DNA of 64,000 bases, taken from contig JAXDJV010000002.1 of NCBI GenBank assembly GCA_034667465.1, positions 620,001-684,000 of the forward strand, in the 5' to 3' direction. A model generated the notes under the pieces. The model saw nothing but the letters and a program-made list of their open reading frames with translations, made no database searches and was not told the origin of the DNA. The position numbers and the translations under genes are program-made. The stretch is from JAOBAU01 sp034667465. Its GTDB lineage: Bacteria > Acidobacteriota > Thermoanaerobaculia > Gp7-AA8. Positions 39,823-49,956 of the stretch are shown here, piece by piece. How positions within the stretch are numbered: position 1 is the first letter of the stretch; the number at the start of each line of letters is the position of its first letter.

Positions 39823-40119
39823 TTAGTTCGAAGGCTCGTTGGTGGTGAACGCAGCGGTCGGGTCGATGCGAATCTCGCCGAACTTGCTCTCGTAGATGCC
39901 GATGTTCTGTCCGAGCACTTCGAGCAGTTGCTTGGCATGCAGCGGCGACATGATCACGCGGCTGTAGACCTTCACGTCGGTGCGTCCGGGGACCATGCGG
40001 CCGAGGTCGATGACGAACTCGGAAGGGGAGTGGATGATGTTCGCGAAATTGATGTACTCACCCTGCGCGACATTGTCGTCGAGGGTGATGCGGATCGTCG
40101 CTGGTGTCTGGTCGCTCAT
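39823..40119 (-). CDS. DUF3467 domain-containing protein
   Basis: 98 residues. The family pattern is QGEYINFANIIHSPSEFVID, LGRMVPG, then VYSRVIMSPLHAKQLLEVLG and NIGIYESKFGEI. These small proteins are widespread; function is unknown. It is in an operon with trmFO and divergent from the 40185 gene (65 bp between). Confidence 0.88.
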   Translation of the reverse strand: MSDQTPATIRITLDDNVAQGEYINFANIIHSPSEFVIDLGRMVPGRTDVKVYSRVIMSPLHAKQLLEVLGQNIGIYESKFGEIRIDPTAAFTTNEPSN

Positions 40120-40184
40120 CGGGGCTCCTTACAGCAGCGGCGGACGGCGTATTCCGCGGTGCGGGTTAGCGCTAAAGTACGCGA

Positions 40185-40901
40185 ATGCTTATCTCCATCA
40201 TCAACCAGACGCTAGGCGAGATCTCCGATGCGGAACTGCTCACGGTGATTCGCGCCATCAATCAGCAGATCGAGTTCGACTTCACGCCGTACTGGTCGAT
40301 GCCGGCAACGGTACGGCTGGAAGGAACGCGGCTCGAAGAGCCGCGCGCGAACGCCGCGTCCGCTGTCATGCGCGGCGATGCGGTCGTCTATCTTTCGTCG
40401 TCGAGGACGAAGAGCAATCCGGAAGGATTCCACGATCGCAACTACCGCGGGATTCCGTACGGCGTCGTCTACTCGGAGATCAGCGAGAAGATGGGCGATC
40501 CGTGGTCGGTCACGCTGTCGCACGAAGTGCTCGAGCTGATCGCCGATCCGCAGGCGAACAACTACGTGCAGGGACCGAAGCCGAACGATCTGCGAAAGAA
40601 GGTCTTCTTCTGGTTCGAGATGTGCGACGCCGTTTCATCGCAGACGTACGAGATCAACGGCGTCGCGCTGCAGAACTTTCTGCTGCCCGCATATTTCGAG
40701 CCGCCGATTCCTGGCGCGCGTACCAACTTCCTCGGCACCGAGCTCAGGGCGTTCGGCATCGCGCCGAAGAGCTACGTTGGTTACTACAACCCGGAGACGC
40801 AGCAGCAGGAAACGATCGACTCGGATCAGGTCGGCAAACGGCGGCGCGAGATCAAAAACAAGGGTGGAAAGAGTCGCGGGGCACGACGGGGCAAAGCGTA
40901 G
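40185..40901 (+). CDS. Conserved hypothetical protein with HEVLE motif (possible metallopeptidase fold)
   Basis: 238 residues. SVTLSHEVLELIADPQANNY contains a His-Glu pair with a Glu and Asp spaced as in some zinc-dependent proteins, but the classic HExxH is absent. Other notable blocks: PYGVVYSEISEKMGDPW and FFWFEMCDAVSSQTYEINGV. The C-terminus is Lys/Arg-rich (KRRREIKNKGGKSRGARRGKA). No signal peptide. A peptidase role is speculative. Confidence 0.6.
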   Translation: MLISIINQTLGEISDAELLTVIRAINQQIEFDFTPYWSMPATVRLEGTRLEEPRANAASAVMRGDAVVYLSSSRTKSNPEGFHDRNYRGIPYGVVYSEISEKMGDPWSVTLSHEVLELIADPQANNYVQGPKPNDLRKKVFFWFEMCDAVSSQTYEINGVALQNFLLPAYFEPPIPGARTNFLGTELRAFGIAPKSYVGYYNPETQQQETIDSDQVGKRRREIKNKGGKSRGARRGKA

Positions 40902-41062
40902 AGATTCAAATCCTTCTCCGTCCTGGAGAGGTGGCCAAAAACGGCCGGTTGGGATGCGAACGATGAGGCGTCACTCGCCACTCGCCCCCCATCATGATAG
41001 AATTCATTAAACCAAACGGCCAACTCCTTAATTCGGTTTTCCGCAGACGCGGGAGGTGCCTT

Positions 41063-44000
41063 GTGCGTAAAGCGGGGTTTGTCTTCACCGTCTTACTGCT
41101 GGCGGGAATGAGTCCCGCGACGGCGCAGGAGGTTCCGAATCCGCCGCCCGAACGCAATCCGAATGCGAAGGCGGACGCCGACCACTCGTATCCCTCCGCG
41201 AAGGTCTGCGGCGAATGTCATCCCAATCAGTACAAGCAGTGGAGTAATTCGTCGCACGCATACGCCAGCCTCTCTCCGATGTTCAACAAGTTCGAGCAGC
41301 GGATCAACGATCTGTCGCAGGGCACCGTCAATTATTTCTGCGTCCGTTGTCACGCGAGCGTCGGCACGGCGCTCGGCGAACGGCGAGATATTGCGTGGTG
41401 GGATCGCAGCGCGGCCGCGCAGGAAGGCATCACGTGCGTCACCTGTCACCGCGCCGGCGAGGTCTACGGCAAGACCAACGCGGCGCGGCGCATCACGCCG
41501 GGCAGCATTCACGAGCCGGTGTTCGGTCCTTTCGACACGACGGGCGGCTTGAAGGCGATCAGTAACGCACGCTGGTATCAGGTTCTCGTCGGCCCCGATG
41601 AGCCGGACAGACCGATTGAAGCGGACAAGACGAAGTGGATCCGGATGCACCAGACGGCCATCCAGTCACAGGTGATGGTGAAGTCGGAGTTCTGCGTTTC
41701 CTGTCACCAGGTGCAGGTCCATCCCGGAATCAAGCTCGAAACGGTTTGGGAAGAGTACCGGGCATCTCCCGCGGCCCGCGAAGGTATCAGCTGCCAGGAC
41801 TGTCACATGAGCACGAGCCCGGGACAGAACACCGGTTACGCGGTCGGGTGGGCTGCGCGCGTCAACAACAAGTATGTGAACCTCGAGCGGAAGCTGACCG
41901 ATCACACGTTCGTCGGTCCCGGCTATCCGATCAGCCATCCCGGACTCTTTCCCTTCAATAAGGAAGAGTCGCCATTCACTCCGCAGCAGTGGCTGAAGTT
42001 CGACTATCGCGCGGAATGGGGAAGCGACGACTTCGAAAACAAGGTCGCCGCCTCGCCGAGCTCTTACACGTTCCCGGCCGAATGGCAGAACGCGGCCGAT
42101 CGAAAGACGGCCCGCGTCGCGATTGAAGCCAATCTCGTCCGATGGAGAGAGCGTCGGGAACAGCGCATCAAACTGCTCGAGAACGGCTCGCGTCTCGAGG
42201 GTCCGGTTTTCGCGAAAGCTCCCGAGGTCGGGAAGCCATTCTCGTTCTCGTACAAGCTGACCAACCTCAATAAAGGTCACAACCTCCCATCCGGATCGCT
42301 TGGCGCGCAGCCGGAATTGTGGGTGGACATCGCGCTGATCGATCCCGACGGAAAGCGAATCTGGGAATCGGGATATGTCGACAGCCACGGAGACGTCGCC
42401 GACTTCCAGTCCTTCGATGTTCGCGCCGGAAAGATCGCGCATGACGACCAGCTCGTCAGCATGCAGGCGAAGTTCATTACGACGAACCTGAAAGGGACCG
42501 ATCGGGAGATGTACCTGCCGATCAATCTCGACTTCGATCAGCTGCCGTTCATTCGTCCCGGCGGAACTCCGAATTCACTGCTCAATCATCCTCCGAACGC
42601 GCGGATGGAGAAGCGCAGCATCCCGCCCCTCGGAAGCCGCGACGCCACATACAAAGTCCCCGGAGCGTTGCTGTCGAAACCCGGCACATACCGGCTCGCT
42701 GTCCGTCTGCGCGGCCGCACCGAACCGATCTACTTCATGGATTTCGTCGGCGCCACAAAGGACATGATTCGCGCCGAGAACGAATGGGCGACAGACACTC
42801 ATGCCTCCGCGGTCGAATTCGAGATTCGGCCTCAGGGCTCTTCGGAAGTGAGGATGATCGGCGCGCCGCCCGCCGGTTCATTCGGCCCCGATCCCGGCTA
42901 CGACGGACAGCAGTACGACGCCGACGAACAACTCGGCATTTACGGCAGCAAGCACATGAACCGCAAAGCCGATCCGCCGATCGAGCTTGGCATCCGCCTG
43001 TACGACCGCGGCGCTTATGCGCCTCGTCCAACCTGGCTCGGCGCGAAGAATCCGATCGGCTTTCACTTTCTCGGATATGGCGATCTTCGCATCGCCGCCG
43101 CCGCTTATGACAATGGCATTGCGGCCCCTAATGGCAAGACGGAACAGACGACGATCGCCGCGCGACTCAATCTCGACCTCGATCTCGCGCTCACCGCGAC
43201 CGAGCGCTTTCATGCGTTCGTTCGTCCGCTCGACAAGGGCGGTTCGTTTACGCGCTACCAGATCAGCGGCGGCGTACAGAACAAGTTCATCGACGAGTTC
43301 GACTTCGATCTCGACACGCTGTTTTTCGAAGGCGATCTCGGCGCGATGCGTCAGGGGCTGACCGGAAAAACGAGCAGAGTCGATCTGCCGATTACGATCG
43401 GACGCGTTCCGCTGCTGACGCAGAACGGCATCTGGCTCGAGGATGCGTTCGACGGCGTGGCGTTCGCGATTACGGCGAAGAGCAACGCGAAGCTCGACAT
43501 CAGCAATATGGATTTCACCTTCTTCGCCGGCTTCAATGGGGTGACGACTGATGCCGTGCCGGGCAACAAAGCGAAGGTTTTCGGCGTCGCCGGTTTCGCG
43601 GATTTGCTGAAGGGTTACGCGGAGTACGGCTATGGCTACGTTCGGGCGGATGACAACAATCTGAGTTACCACAATGTCACCGCCGCATTTACCAGGCGAT
43701 ATTTCGGTCACGTAGCGAACAGCGTCCGACTGATCGGCAACTTCGGTCAGACGGCTTCGCCCGGACATCCGAAAACAGCGGACGGCCTGCTGGTGCTATT
43801 GGAGAACTCGTTCTTCAGGAGCAACCCGGTCACGCTCGTCCCTTATGTCAATCTCTTTGCCGGCTTCAATTCGCCGCAGTCACTGGCGCGCGGCGCCGAT
43901 TCAGGCGGCGTGCTGAGAAATACCGGCATCAATTTCGAGTCGGACGGACTGACGCGCTATCCGACGCTCGACGCTCGCGCGCATGACTCATACGGCGGCG

Positions 44001-44227
44001 CCGTCGGACTCGAATATCTGTTCAATCTCGATCGTCAGATCGTCGTCGAAGGCGCAGTGGTCGAGCGCATGGGCGGCAGTCCGCTTGGATCCGAGTACGC
44101 ACTCGGCGCTCGCTATCAGCACCCGATCACCAACGCGTGGCTGATCCGGCTCGACGCGATGCGCGGCTGGAGACAGGGACAGAAAGACGTGTACGGAGCA
44201 CGTGTGGAGATTCGCCGCAAGTTCTGA
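41063..44227 (+). CDS. Pentaheme c-type cytochrome fused to a C-terminal outer-membrane beta-barrel
   Basis: 1054 residues, GTG at 41063 with GGGAGG 6 nt upstream and signal peptide RKAGFVFTVLLLAGMSPATAQ. Five CxxCH heme sites lie at Cys 49, 93, 125, 211 and 244 in a cytochrome c554-like domain. A middle region (about 350-590) is Ig/strand-like. The last ~440 residues alternate amphipathic strands (LNLDLDLALTATERFHAFV, DFTFFAGFNGVT, VYGARVEIRRKF) and end in Phe, as outer-membrane barrels do. It could carry electrons across the outer membrane in one chain. It sits 29 nt upstream of the molybdenum hydroxylase genes. Confidence 0.82.
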   Translation: MRKAGFVFTVLLLAGMSPATAQEVPNPPPERNPNAKADADHSYPSAKVCGECHPNQYKQWSNSSHAYASLSPMFNKFEQRINDLSQGTVNYFCVRCHASVGTALGERRDIAWWDRSAAAQEGITCVTCHRAGEVYGKTNAARRITPGSIHEPVFGPFDTTGGLKAISNARWYQVLVGPDEPDRPIEADKTKWIRMHQTAIQSQVMVKSEFCVSCHQVQVHPGIKLETVWEEYRASPAAREGISCQDCHMSTSPGQNTGYAVGWAARVNNKYVNLERKLTDHTFVGPGYPISHPGLFPFNKEESPFTPQQWLKFDYRAEWGSDDFENKVAASPSSYTFPAEWQNAADRKTARVAIEANLVRWRERREQRIKLLENGSRLEGPVFAKAPEVGKPFSFSYKLTNLNKGHNLPSGSLGAQPELWVDIALIDPDGKRIWESGYVDSHGDVADFQSFDVRAGKIAHDDQLVSMQAKFITTNLKGTDREMYLPINLDFDQLPFIRPGGTPNSLLNHPPNARMEKRSIPPLGSRDATYKVPGALLSKPGTYRLAVRLRGRTEPIYFMDFVGATKDMIRAENEWATDTHASAVEFEIRPQGSSEVRMIGAPPAGSFGPDPGYDGQQYDADEQLGIYGSKHMNRKADPPIELGIRLYDRGAYAPRPTWLGAKNPIGFHFLGYGDLRIAAAAYDNGIAAPNGKTEQTTIAARLNLDLDLALTATERFHAFVRPLDKGGSFTRYQISGGVQNKFIDEFDFDLDTLFFEGDLGAMRQGLTGKTSRVDLPITIGRVPLLTQNGIWLEDAFDGVAFAITAKSNAKLDISNMDFTFFAGFNGVTTDAVPGNKAKVFGVAGFADLLKGYAEYGYGYVRADDNNLSYHNVTAAFTRRYFGHVANSVRLIGNFGQTASPGHPKTADGLLVLLENSFFRSNPVTLVPYVNLFAGFNSPQSLARGADSGGVLRNTGINFESDGLTRYPTLDARAHDSYGGAVGLEYLFNLDRQIVVEGAVVERMGGSPLGSEYALGARYQHPITNAWLIRLDAMRGWRQGQKDVYGARVEIRRKF

Positions 44228-44256
44228 TGGTGCTTTGATCAAAGAGGAGGCTCCCG

Positions 44257-44721
44257 ATGTCGGTGTTTCAGCTCAACGTCAATGGCTCGCGGCACACGAT
44301 CAATGTCGACGGCAACATGCCGCTGCTCTGGGTTTTGCGCGACGTCCTTGGGCTGAAGGGAACCAAGTTCGGCTGCGGAGTTGCGCAATGCGGCGCCTGT
44401 ACGGTTCACCTCGACGGCAAAGCGGTGCGCTCGTGCGCGACCGACGTCGGCGTGGCGGCATTGTCGGAGATCACGACGATCGAAGGGTTGTCGACCGACG
44501 GCAGCCATCCGTGTCAAAAGGCCTGGATCATGCTCGGCGTGCCGCAGTGCGGTTTCTGTCAGCCGGGACAGATTATGAGCGCGGCCGCGCTGCTCGCCGC
44601 GCATCCCAAACCCGACGACACACAGATCGACAACGCGATGCGCGGCAACATCTGTCGCTGCGGCACCTATCCGCGAATTCGGGAGGCGATCCATAAGGTC
44701 GCCGAGGGCTCGACGCTATGA
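44257..44721 (+). CDS. (2Fe-2S)-binding subunit, isoquinoline 1-oxidoreductase / aldehyde oxidase type
   Basis: 154 residues with two [2Fe-2S] clusters. The plant-ferredoxin-type site is GCGVAQCGACTVHLDG plus SCAT; the C-terminal four-helix site is QCGFCQPGQIM and NICRCGTYPRI. This is the small subunit (IorA-like) of a molybdenum hydroxylase. A strong ribosome site (AGAGGAGG) precedes the ATG. It overlaps the large-subunit gene by 4 nt. There is no FAD subunit, so electrons should go to a cytochrome instead of NAD. Confidence 0.93.
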   Translation: MSVFQLNVNGSRHTINVDGNMPLLWVLRDVLGLKGTKFGCGVAQCGACTVHLDGKAVRSCATDVGVAALSEITTIEGLSTDGSHPCQKAWIMLGVPQCGFCQPGQIMSAAALLAAHPKPDDTQIDNAMRGNICRCGTYPRIREAIHKVAEGSTL

Positions 44722-47423
44722 GCGCAATCTTCAAGGTCACCCGCAGAGACTTTCTTCGTGACCTCGGCGTCGGCACCGGCGCACTGGTCTTCGGCTGCGC
44801 CCTAACGCCCGACACGCTCTTCGCGACGGAGAAACTGAAAGGCATTCTTGAGACAGGCATTCCGCTCGGCGCGTTCGTTCACATCAAGCCGTTGTCCGGC
44901 CACATTACGATCTTCACCCATCGCGCGGAAATGGGGCAGGGCATTCGTTCGAGTCTTGCGGCGGTCCTCGCCGATGAGATGGAAGCGGACTGGGAACGCG
45001 TGTCGCTCCGCCAGGCTGACGCCGACGCCGCCAATTTCGGCGTGCCGTTTCCTTATCCAATCCCCGGCGCCTTTCCGGTCGTGAAAGGGGAAGACGCGCA
45101 ATTCACCGACAGCTCGCGGAGCATGGCCGCCTATTTCCTGCCGATGCGAATGTTCGGCGCCGGCATTCGGCTCGTAATGATTCGCGCGACCGCCGACAAA
45201 TGGGGAATCAAAGATCTTTCGGAGCTCGAAGCGCGGCAGCAGAAGGTCATTCATCAGAAGAGCGGCCGCTCGATCGAATATCACCATCTGCTGCTCGAGG
45301 CTCGCGGTGTGCCGATTCCGGAGTCGGACGAGATCAAGGCGGTGCTCAAGCGGCCGGACCAGTGGCGTTTTATCGGCAAGCCGTCGATGCCGTTCGTCGA
45401 TGCCAAAGACATGGTCATGGGCAAAACGCAATACGGAGCCGACGTCGATGTCGGCCGCGGAATGCTGACGGCGATGATCGTCCGCTGTCCGGTGGCGAAC
45501 GGGACGCTGAAGTCGTTCGATGCGACGGCCGCGCTTGCCGTCCCCGGCGTGAAGTTCGTCGAGCCGGTTCTTCCTCCCAATTTCGGCGGCGGTATGACCG
45601 GCGGCGTCGGTTCCGCGTTCATCCCGCACGCGGGCGTCGCGGTTCTCGCGGAAAATACGTGGGCCGCGTGGCAGGGACGGAGAGCGCTGAAGGTCGAGTG
45701 GGACATTACGGAATCGGCCGGCGCGATGAATGCCAATTACGACTCGGCTGCTTATCGCGCCGAGCTCGAAGCGACAACCTCTCAGCCGGGAAAAACCGTC
45801 CGGAAAAAGGGCGACGTCGACTCGGCGCTCGGCGGCGCTGTAAAAACCGTGGAAGCCGGTTATTACGTTCCGCACCTTGCACAGACGCCGATGGAACCGC
45901 CTGTGGCGGTCGCCCTCTATGAAAATGGCGCGTGGGAAATCTGGGCGCCGACGCAGGGGCCGGAGCTGGCGCAGCATTACGTCGGACTGGCGATGCTGGA
46001 GCCGGATCCCGTCAGGTGGTTGATCTGGCAGGTCGCGGAAGTCATGGAGTTGCGTGAGGGTGAGCGGGCCACACAACAGTCCTTCAATGAAAGCCTTGCA
46101 AAACTGCTCAATGTCGATGAGCCGACGTTGTTCAAGATGCGCGACGATCTCAAGAAAAAGGTCCGCGACAAGATCAGGCTCCATCCGACGCTGCTCGGCG
46201 GCGGCTTCGGACGAAAATCCAATCCGGATTACGTCATGGAGGCGGCATTTCTCGCGAAGCTGCATCCCGGCGTGCCGATCCGCGTGCAATGGACGCGCGA
46301 GGACGACATCAAATTCAGCTTCTACAATGCCGTCAGTCGCCAGTACTTCAAAGCCGGTCTCGATGCAGACGGCCACCCGACCGCGCTCCTGCAGCGTAGC
46401 GCATTTACGTCGTTCTTTGCGACGATCTTCGCGCCCGGACCATTTGTCCCTGCCCCGTATCGCGACATTAGTGCGAAAGCACGCGCCGCATTTCATAACG
46501 GCGGTGAATATCCCTATGGTTCGGCGATTGAGCGCGGACAGGGACTCGAAGACATGCCGTACAACATCGACAACCTGCGCATCGAGAATTCGCCCGCGCC
46601 GAATTACATTCGCTGCGGGTGGATGCGCTCGGTGGCGAATATCTATCACGCGTTCGGACTCTGTTCATTCGCGGACGAGCTGGCGGTCGCGGCCGGCCGT
46701 GATTCCAAAGCGTATCTTCTGGAGCTGATCGGGAAGGGACGCCTCTTCAATGACGCGGCCTTCAAGGCCGAGGGGGTCGATTGCTACGACAACAACCTCT
46801 TTCCCGTAAACCGGCAGTCGGTGCCGTTCCGCGGAAAGGATCGCGATCTTTCTCCTGGTTATCCGCCCGACACGCGTCGCCTGCGTGCTGTGGTTGAGCG
46901 GGTGGCGAAGGAGTCGGGCTGGGACGAGAAGAAGGGAAAGCTGCCGAAAGGTCGCGGCATAGGCATCGCCGCGCATCGCAGTTTCCTCAGCTATGTGGCG
47001 CTGGTAATCGACGTGTCGCTCAATGACGCCAATGAGCTGACGATCAACGAGATTTACGCGGCGCTCGATTGTGGATTCGTCGTCAATCCGGATCGAGCTC
47101 TCGCGCAGATGGAGGGCGGCATTATTTATGGTCTGAGTCTCGCGTTGCTCGGCGAGATTACGGTCAGGAACGGGGCCGTCGTCGAAAACAACTTCGACGA
47201 CTATCCTGTCCTGCGGATTCATCAGACGCCGCGAAAAATCTCGACGTATTTTGTCGATCCGAGTCCGGAGGTCGTGAGGGATATGGGCGGCGAGGTTCCG
47301 CTCACCGGTGTCGGCGAGCCGCCGACTCCTGCAGTCGCGCCGGCGCTGGCCAATGCGATTGTCGCCGCGGGCGGGCCGCGCATTCGCGAGATTCCGTTCT
47401 ACAGGAAGGTCGTGGTGCTGTAA
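44718..47423 (+). CDS. Molybdopterin-binding large subunit, isoquinoline 1-oxidoreductase (IorB) type
   Basis: 901 residues. A twin-arginine signal (TRRDFLRDLGVGTGALVFG) indicates folded export to the periplasm with the small subunit piggy-backing. Molybdopterin-cytosine-dinucleotide enzyme motifs: HRAEMGQGIRSSLAAVLADE, LLGGGFGRKSNPDYV, RCGWMRSVANIYHAF and the active-site Glu region TGVGEPPTPAVAPALANAI. It hydroxylates an aldehyde or N-heterocycle with water-derived oxygen; the substrate is not deducible. The neighbouring XdhC-MocA fusion supplies the cofactor. Confidence 0.93.
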   Translation: MSAIFKVTRRDFLRDLGVGTGALVFGCALTPDTLFATEKLKGILETGIPLGAFVHIKPLSGHITIFTHRAEMGQGIRSSLAAVLADEMEADWERVSLRQADADAANFGVPFPYPIPGAFPVVKGEDAQFTDSSRSMAAYFLPMRMFGAGIRLVMIRATADKWGIKDLSELEARQQKVIHQKSGRSIEYHHLLLEARGVPIPESDEIKAVLKRPDQWRFIGKPSMPFVDAKDMVMGKTQYGADVDVGRGMLTAMIVRCPVANGTLKSFDATAALAVPGVKFVEPVLPPNFGGGMTGGVGSAFIPHAGVAVLAENTWAAWQGRRALKVEWDITESAGAMNANYDSAAYRAELEATTSQPGKTVRKKGDVDSALGGAVKTVEAGYYVPHLAQTPMEPPVAVALYENGAWEIWAPTQGPELAQHYVGLAMLEPDPVRWLIWQVAEVMELREGERATQQSFNESLAKLLNVDEPTLFKMRDDLKKKVRDKIRLHPTLLGGGFGRKSNPDYVMEAAFLAKLHPGVPIRVQWTREDDIKFSFYNAVSRQYFKAGLDADGHPTALLQRSAFTSFFATIFAPGPFVPAPYRDISAKARAAFHNGGEYPYGSAIERGQGLEDMPYNIDNLRIENSPAPNYIRCGWMRSVANIYHAFGLCSFADELAVAAGRDSKAYLLELIGKGRLFNDAAFKAEGVDCYDNNLFPVNRQSVPFRGKDRDLSPGYPPDTRRLRAVVERVAKESGWDEKKGKLPKGRGIGIAAHRSFLSYVALVIDVSLNDANELTINEIYAALDCGFVVNPDRALAQMEGGIIYGLSLALLGEITVRNGAVVENNFDDYPVLRIHQTPRKISTYFVDPSPEVVRDMGGEVPLTGVGEPPTPAVAPALANAIVAAGGPRIREIPFYRKVVVL

Positions 47424-47429
47424 GCCTCC

Positions 47430-49805
47430 TTAGAACGTCTTCAGCAGTTCGATAAGCGCTCGCTTGTCCGCAATCGGAAGGTTCTTTCCGAACTCGTGGC
47501 CTTTGTCTTCATAGAAGTCAGGGCATTTATTCACGGCGAGAAAGCGCGGCACGAGCTCGGTCCGCATCAGTTCCTTCACCTGCTCGTCATTGAGATTGTC
47601 GCGCCGGATTTTCGCGAGCGTGTCAAGAATCGCCGCGAGCAATTTGGCTCGGTTTACACCGACGACGACGCCGCGATCGAGATTCGTATTTGCGATCAGA
47701 TTAATCGGCGTTCCTTCCGGAATCGGCCCGAGACGGAGACTCCGCGTTTTCTCGTCGATGAGGCGCGGATGGCGTTTCACCGCATCCTGCAGCACATCCG
47801 GCAGATACGGCAGCGGAACGTTGATGAACGATTTTTTCGTCGTCTTCCAGATCAATTGTCCGCGCGGCTGAATCCAGAGCATCTTTTCGATGCCGTCCTG
47901 AAACGCTTTCATTCGCGCATCGACCCTCACGTCGCCGGGCGTGAGCAGCATCGGATCGACGCCGACGGTGTTGTTGTGCAGATACGGCGCGCTCGACCAG
48001 AGGCTGATGAGCGACGGCGGGCGATAGTAGCCGGGACCGTTCGGTTCACCCTTCAGCGGAATGCTGACCTGGCTCCTGCCGGTCGGCGAATAGGGATTGT
48101 CGACCTCGAACGTGCCGATCGGCGGCAGGTTCTTGTACGTCTCCGACGAAAAGTTGTCCCAGATGTGATTGCGCGTGGCGTTCGTCGCGGCGGCGCGTGT
48201 GGAGTTCGTACCGATCTGCGTGACCGGATGCCGGCGCTCGTCGCTCAGGAAATTGTCGACGAAGAAGTCCGGCTTCATCACCTCGATCCGGAACCAGTTT
48301 TTCGCCTGCTCGGTGATTCCGCCGTCCGGCCCGAACGGATCGAAGGAAGGCTGCCGGCTCGAATGACACGCCGCGCAGTTCTCCGCGAAGACGACCTTGC
48401 CCTGATCGAGCTGACGGCGATCGGCCCTGAGGTGCCGATCGCCGCCCGGCGCGTCTTTCAGCAGCAGCGGCTTCGCATAATTGATGAAGTAGAGCGCCAG
48501 GGCATGCGAGCGGTCTTCGCTCCAGTTCCACGAAGCGGAGTTCATCTGCAGCGCTTTCACCGGCACCGGAGACTGTGAGGCGAGCCTTCGATTTTTCGGA
48601 GTCGGCCCGCCGATGAGCGGCCGGAAATGCTTTTGCCATTCCGGCCAGCCATGTCCGATATTCACGAAGACGCGGCTGAGCGCTCCTTCGAATCCGACGG
48701 AATCGTCGCCCTGCTTGAGCACCCGCGGGATGAGCTGCGAGCGATCGAGATCGAGCCACTTCAGATCGAGCGCTCCGCCTGTGAGTTGCTCGACCATCGG
48801 ATCGTATGTGCCGGGATTTTTCGTCACGCCATTCGCCGCGCGGGAGAGGCGCTGCTTCACGTTGAACACGCCGTTCATCGTGCCGGGATTGTTCAGGTAG
48901 TCGGTGGCAATGAACGACGTATCGAGCGATCCCGGCGGACTGGAGCGGATGAGCTGCCAGACGAAGCTCTCTTCATCAGGCGCCTCGATCTTCGCCGGGA
49001 CTCCGTTCGTGCCGCCGGTGACGCGACGCGGGACGAAGAATTCGGCGACGTTGAAGTATTGCGCGCCGACGTAGTCGTTGAGGTTTTCCCATTTTGGATC
49101 GTTGATGTCTGCCGGCGGGCGAGTCGGATCGAAACTGACGTGGCAGAGCGCGCACGACATCCCGACGACGTAAGGGCGAACGAGCTTCCGATTGTTGAAG
49201 TACGACGGCTCTTCGTAGAAGTCGTGGTTCACGCCGTCGGCGCCAATGTGCTTCATCCACTCCGCCTTTGCGGCGGCGTCGAAATTGGGATTATCGGACA
49301 GGCGGAGACCGATGACGCCGGAGGATCGGCCGTAAGTCGCGTAACTGATCTTCTGATCGATCTGTCCGTCCGAATCGCCCGGCTTTGGAACGTCGATGAA
49401 GAGACCATATGGATCGGGCCTCGTCGCCTGCATGAAGCCCGGCTGATTGATGATGCCGGCTTCCTGAAAGCGCGTCGGACGTCTGCGGGAGTCGATGGTC
49501 TTGAGGAGATCGGCGGTTCCGAAGCCGTTCTGCGCGAGCCAGTCCCACATCAAACCGCTGTCGCCAACCCAGAGGTTCCAGACGATCCGTCCGCGAAGCA
49601 GTTCCTTTTCGTCAGGCTTGCCGGGATCGAGGGTGATGCCGTTCATGCCGGGGAAGACGTCGACTTTCGTCTCCTCCCAGTTCGACGGCTGCGCTTTGTA
49701 GCGAGGAGCTCCGGGATCGGTCTGCGGATCGGCGAGCGGCCTGCAGGAGATGACGATGAGGGCCGATAGAACGGTGGCGAGAACCCCGAGCCGGACTCCG
49801 CGCAT
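47430..49805 (-). CDS. Diheme c-type cytochrome lipoprotein
   Basis: 791 residues. A lipobox-like LSALIVISC ends the signal peptide. Two heme sites are MSCALCHVSFD (about residue 220) and CAACHSSRQPSFDPFG (about 480). The overall length and spacing resemble large diheme oxygenases/peroxidases (RoxA/MauG-like relatives), but the family-defining distal residues could not be confirmed. It converges on the large molybdenum subunit gene with 6 bp between stops and is divergent from the cofactor gene, so it belongs to the same redox locus. Confidence 0.8.
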   Translation of the reverse strand: MRGVRLGVLATVLSALIVISCRPLADPQTDPGAPRYKAQPSNWEETKVDVFPGMNGITLDPGKPDEKELLRGRIVWNLWVGDSGLMWDWLAQNGFGTADLLKTIDSRRRPTRFQEAGIINQPGFMQATRPDPYGLFIDVPKPGDSDGQIDQKISYATYGRSSGVIGLRLSDNPNFDAAAKAEWMKHIGADGVNHDFYEEPSYFNNRKLVRPYVVGMSCALCHVSFDPTRPPADINDPKWENLNDYVGAQYFNVAEFFVPRRVTGGTNGVPAKIEAPDEESFVWQLIRSSPPGSLDTSFIATDYLNNPGTMNGVFNVKQRLSRAANGVTKNPGTYDPMVEQLTGGALDLKWLDLDRSQLIPRVLKQGDDSVGFEGALSRVFVNIGHGWPEWQKHFRPLIGGPTPKNRRLASQSPVPVKALQMNSASWNWSEDRSHALALYFINYAKPLLLKDAPGGDRHLRADRRQLDQGKVVFAENCAACHSSRQPSFDPFGPDGGITEQAKNWFRIEVMKPDFFVDNFLSDERRHPVTQIGTNSTRAAATNATRNHIWDNFSSETYKNLPPIGTFEVDNPYSPTGRSQVSIPLKGEPNGPGYYRPPSLISLWSSAPYLHNNTVGVDPMLLTPGDVRVDARMKAFQDGIEKMLWIQPRGQLIWKTTKKSFINVPLPYLPDVLQDAVKRHPRLIDEKTRSLRLGPIPEGTPINLIANTNLDRGVVVGVNRAKLLAAILDTLAKIRRDNLNDEQVKELMRTELVPRFLAVNKCPDFYEDKGHEFGKNLPIADKRALIELLKTF

Positions 49806-49956
49806 TTGGTTCTCCTTTCCGCGCTGGCGCGCAGACGTTAAATTTGGACGGACGTCGCTAATGTAGGAGTGCCGGGAGGAATTGTTTCCCTACCCGCGCC
49901 TCCAATATTGTTGAGCGACGGATTGAAAGCAGGCAGGACATCTATCATCATGAGGC

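Noticed and set aside
40902..41062. Regulatory RNA between the 40185 and cytochrome genes
   Set aside because: Only a short GGCC stem and an AT-rich promoter-like patch are visible; no convincing structure.
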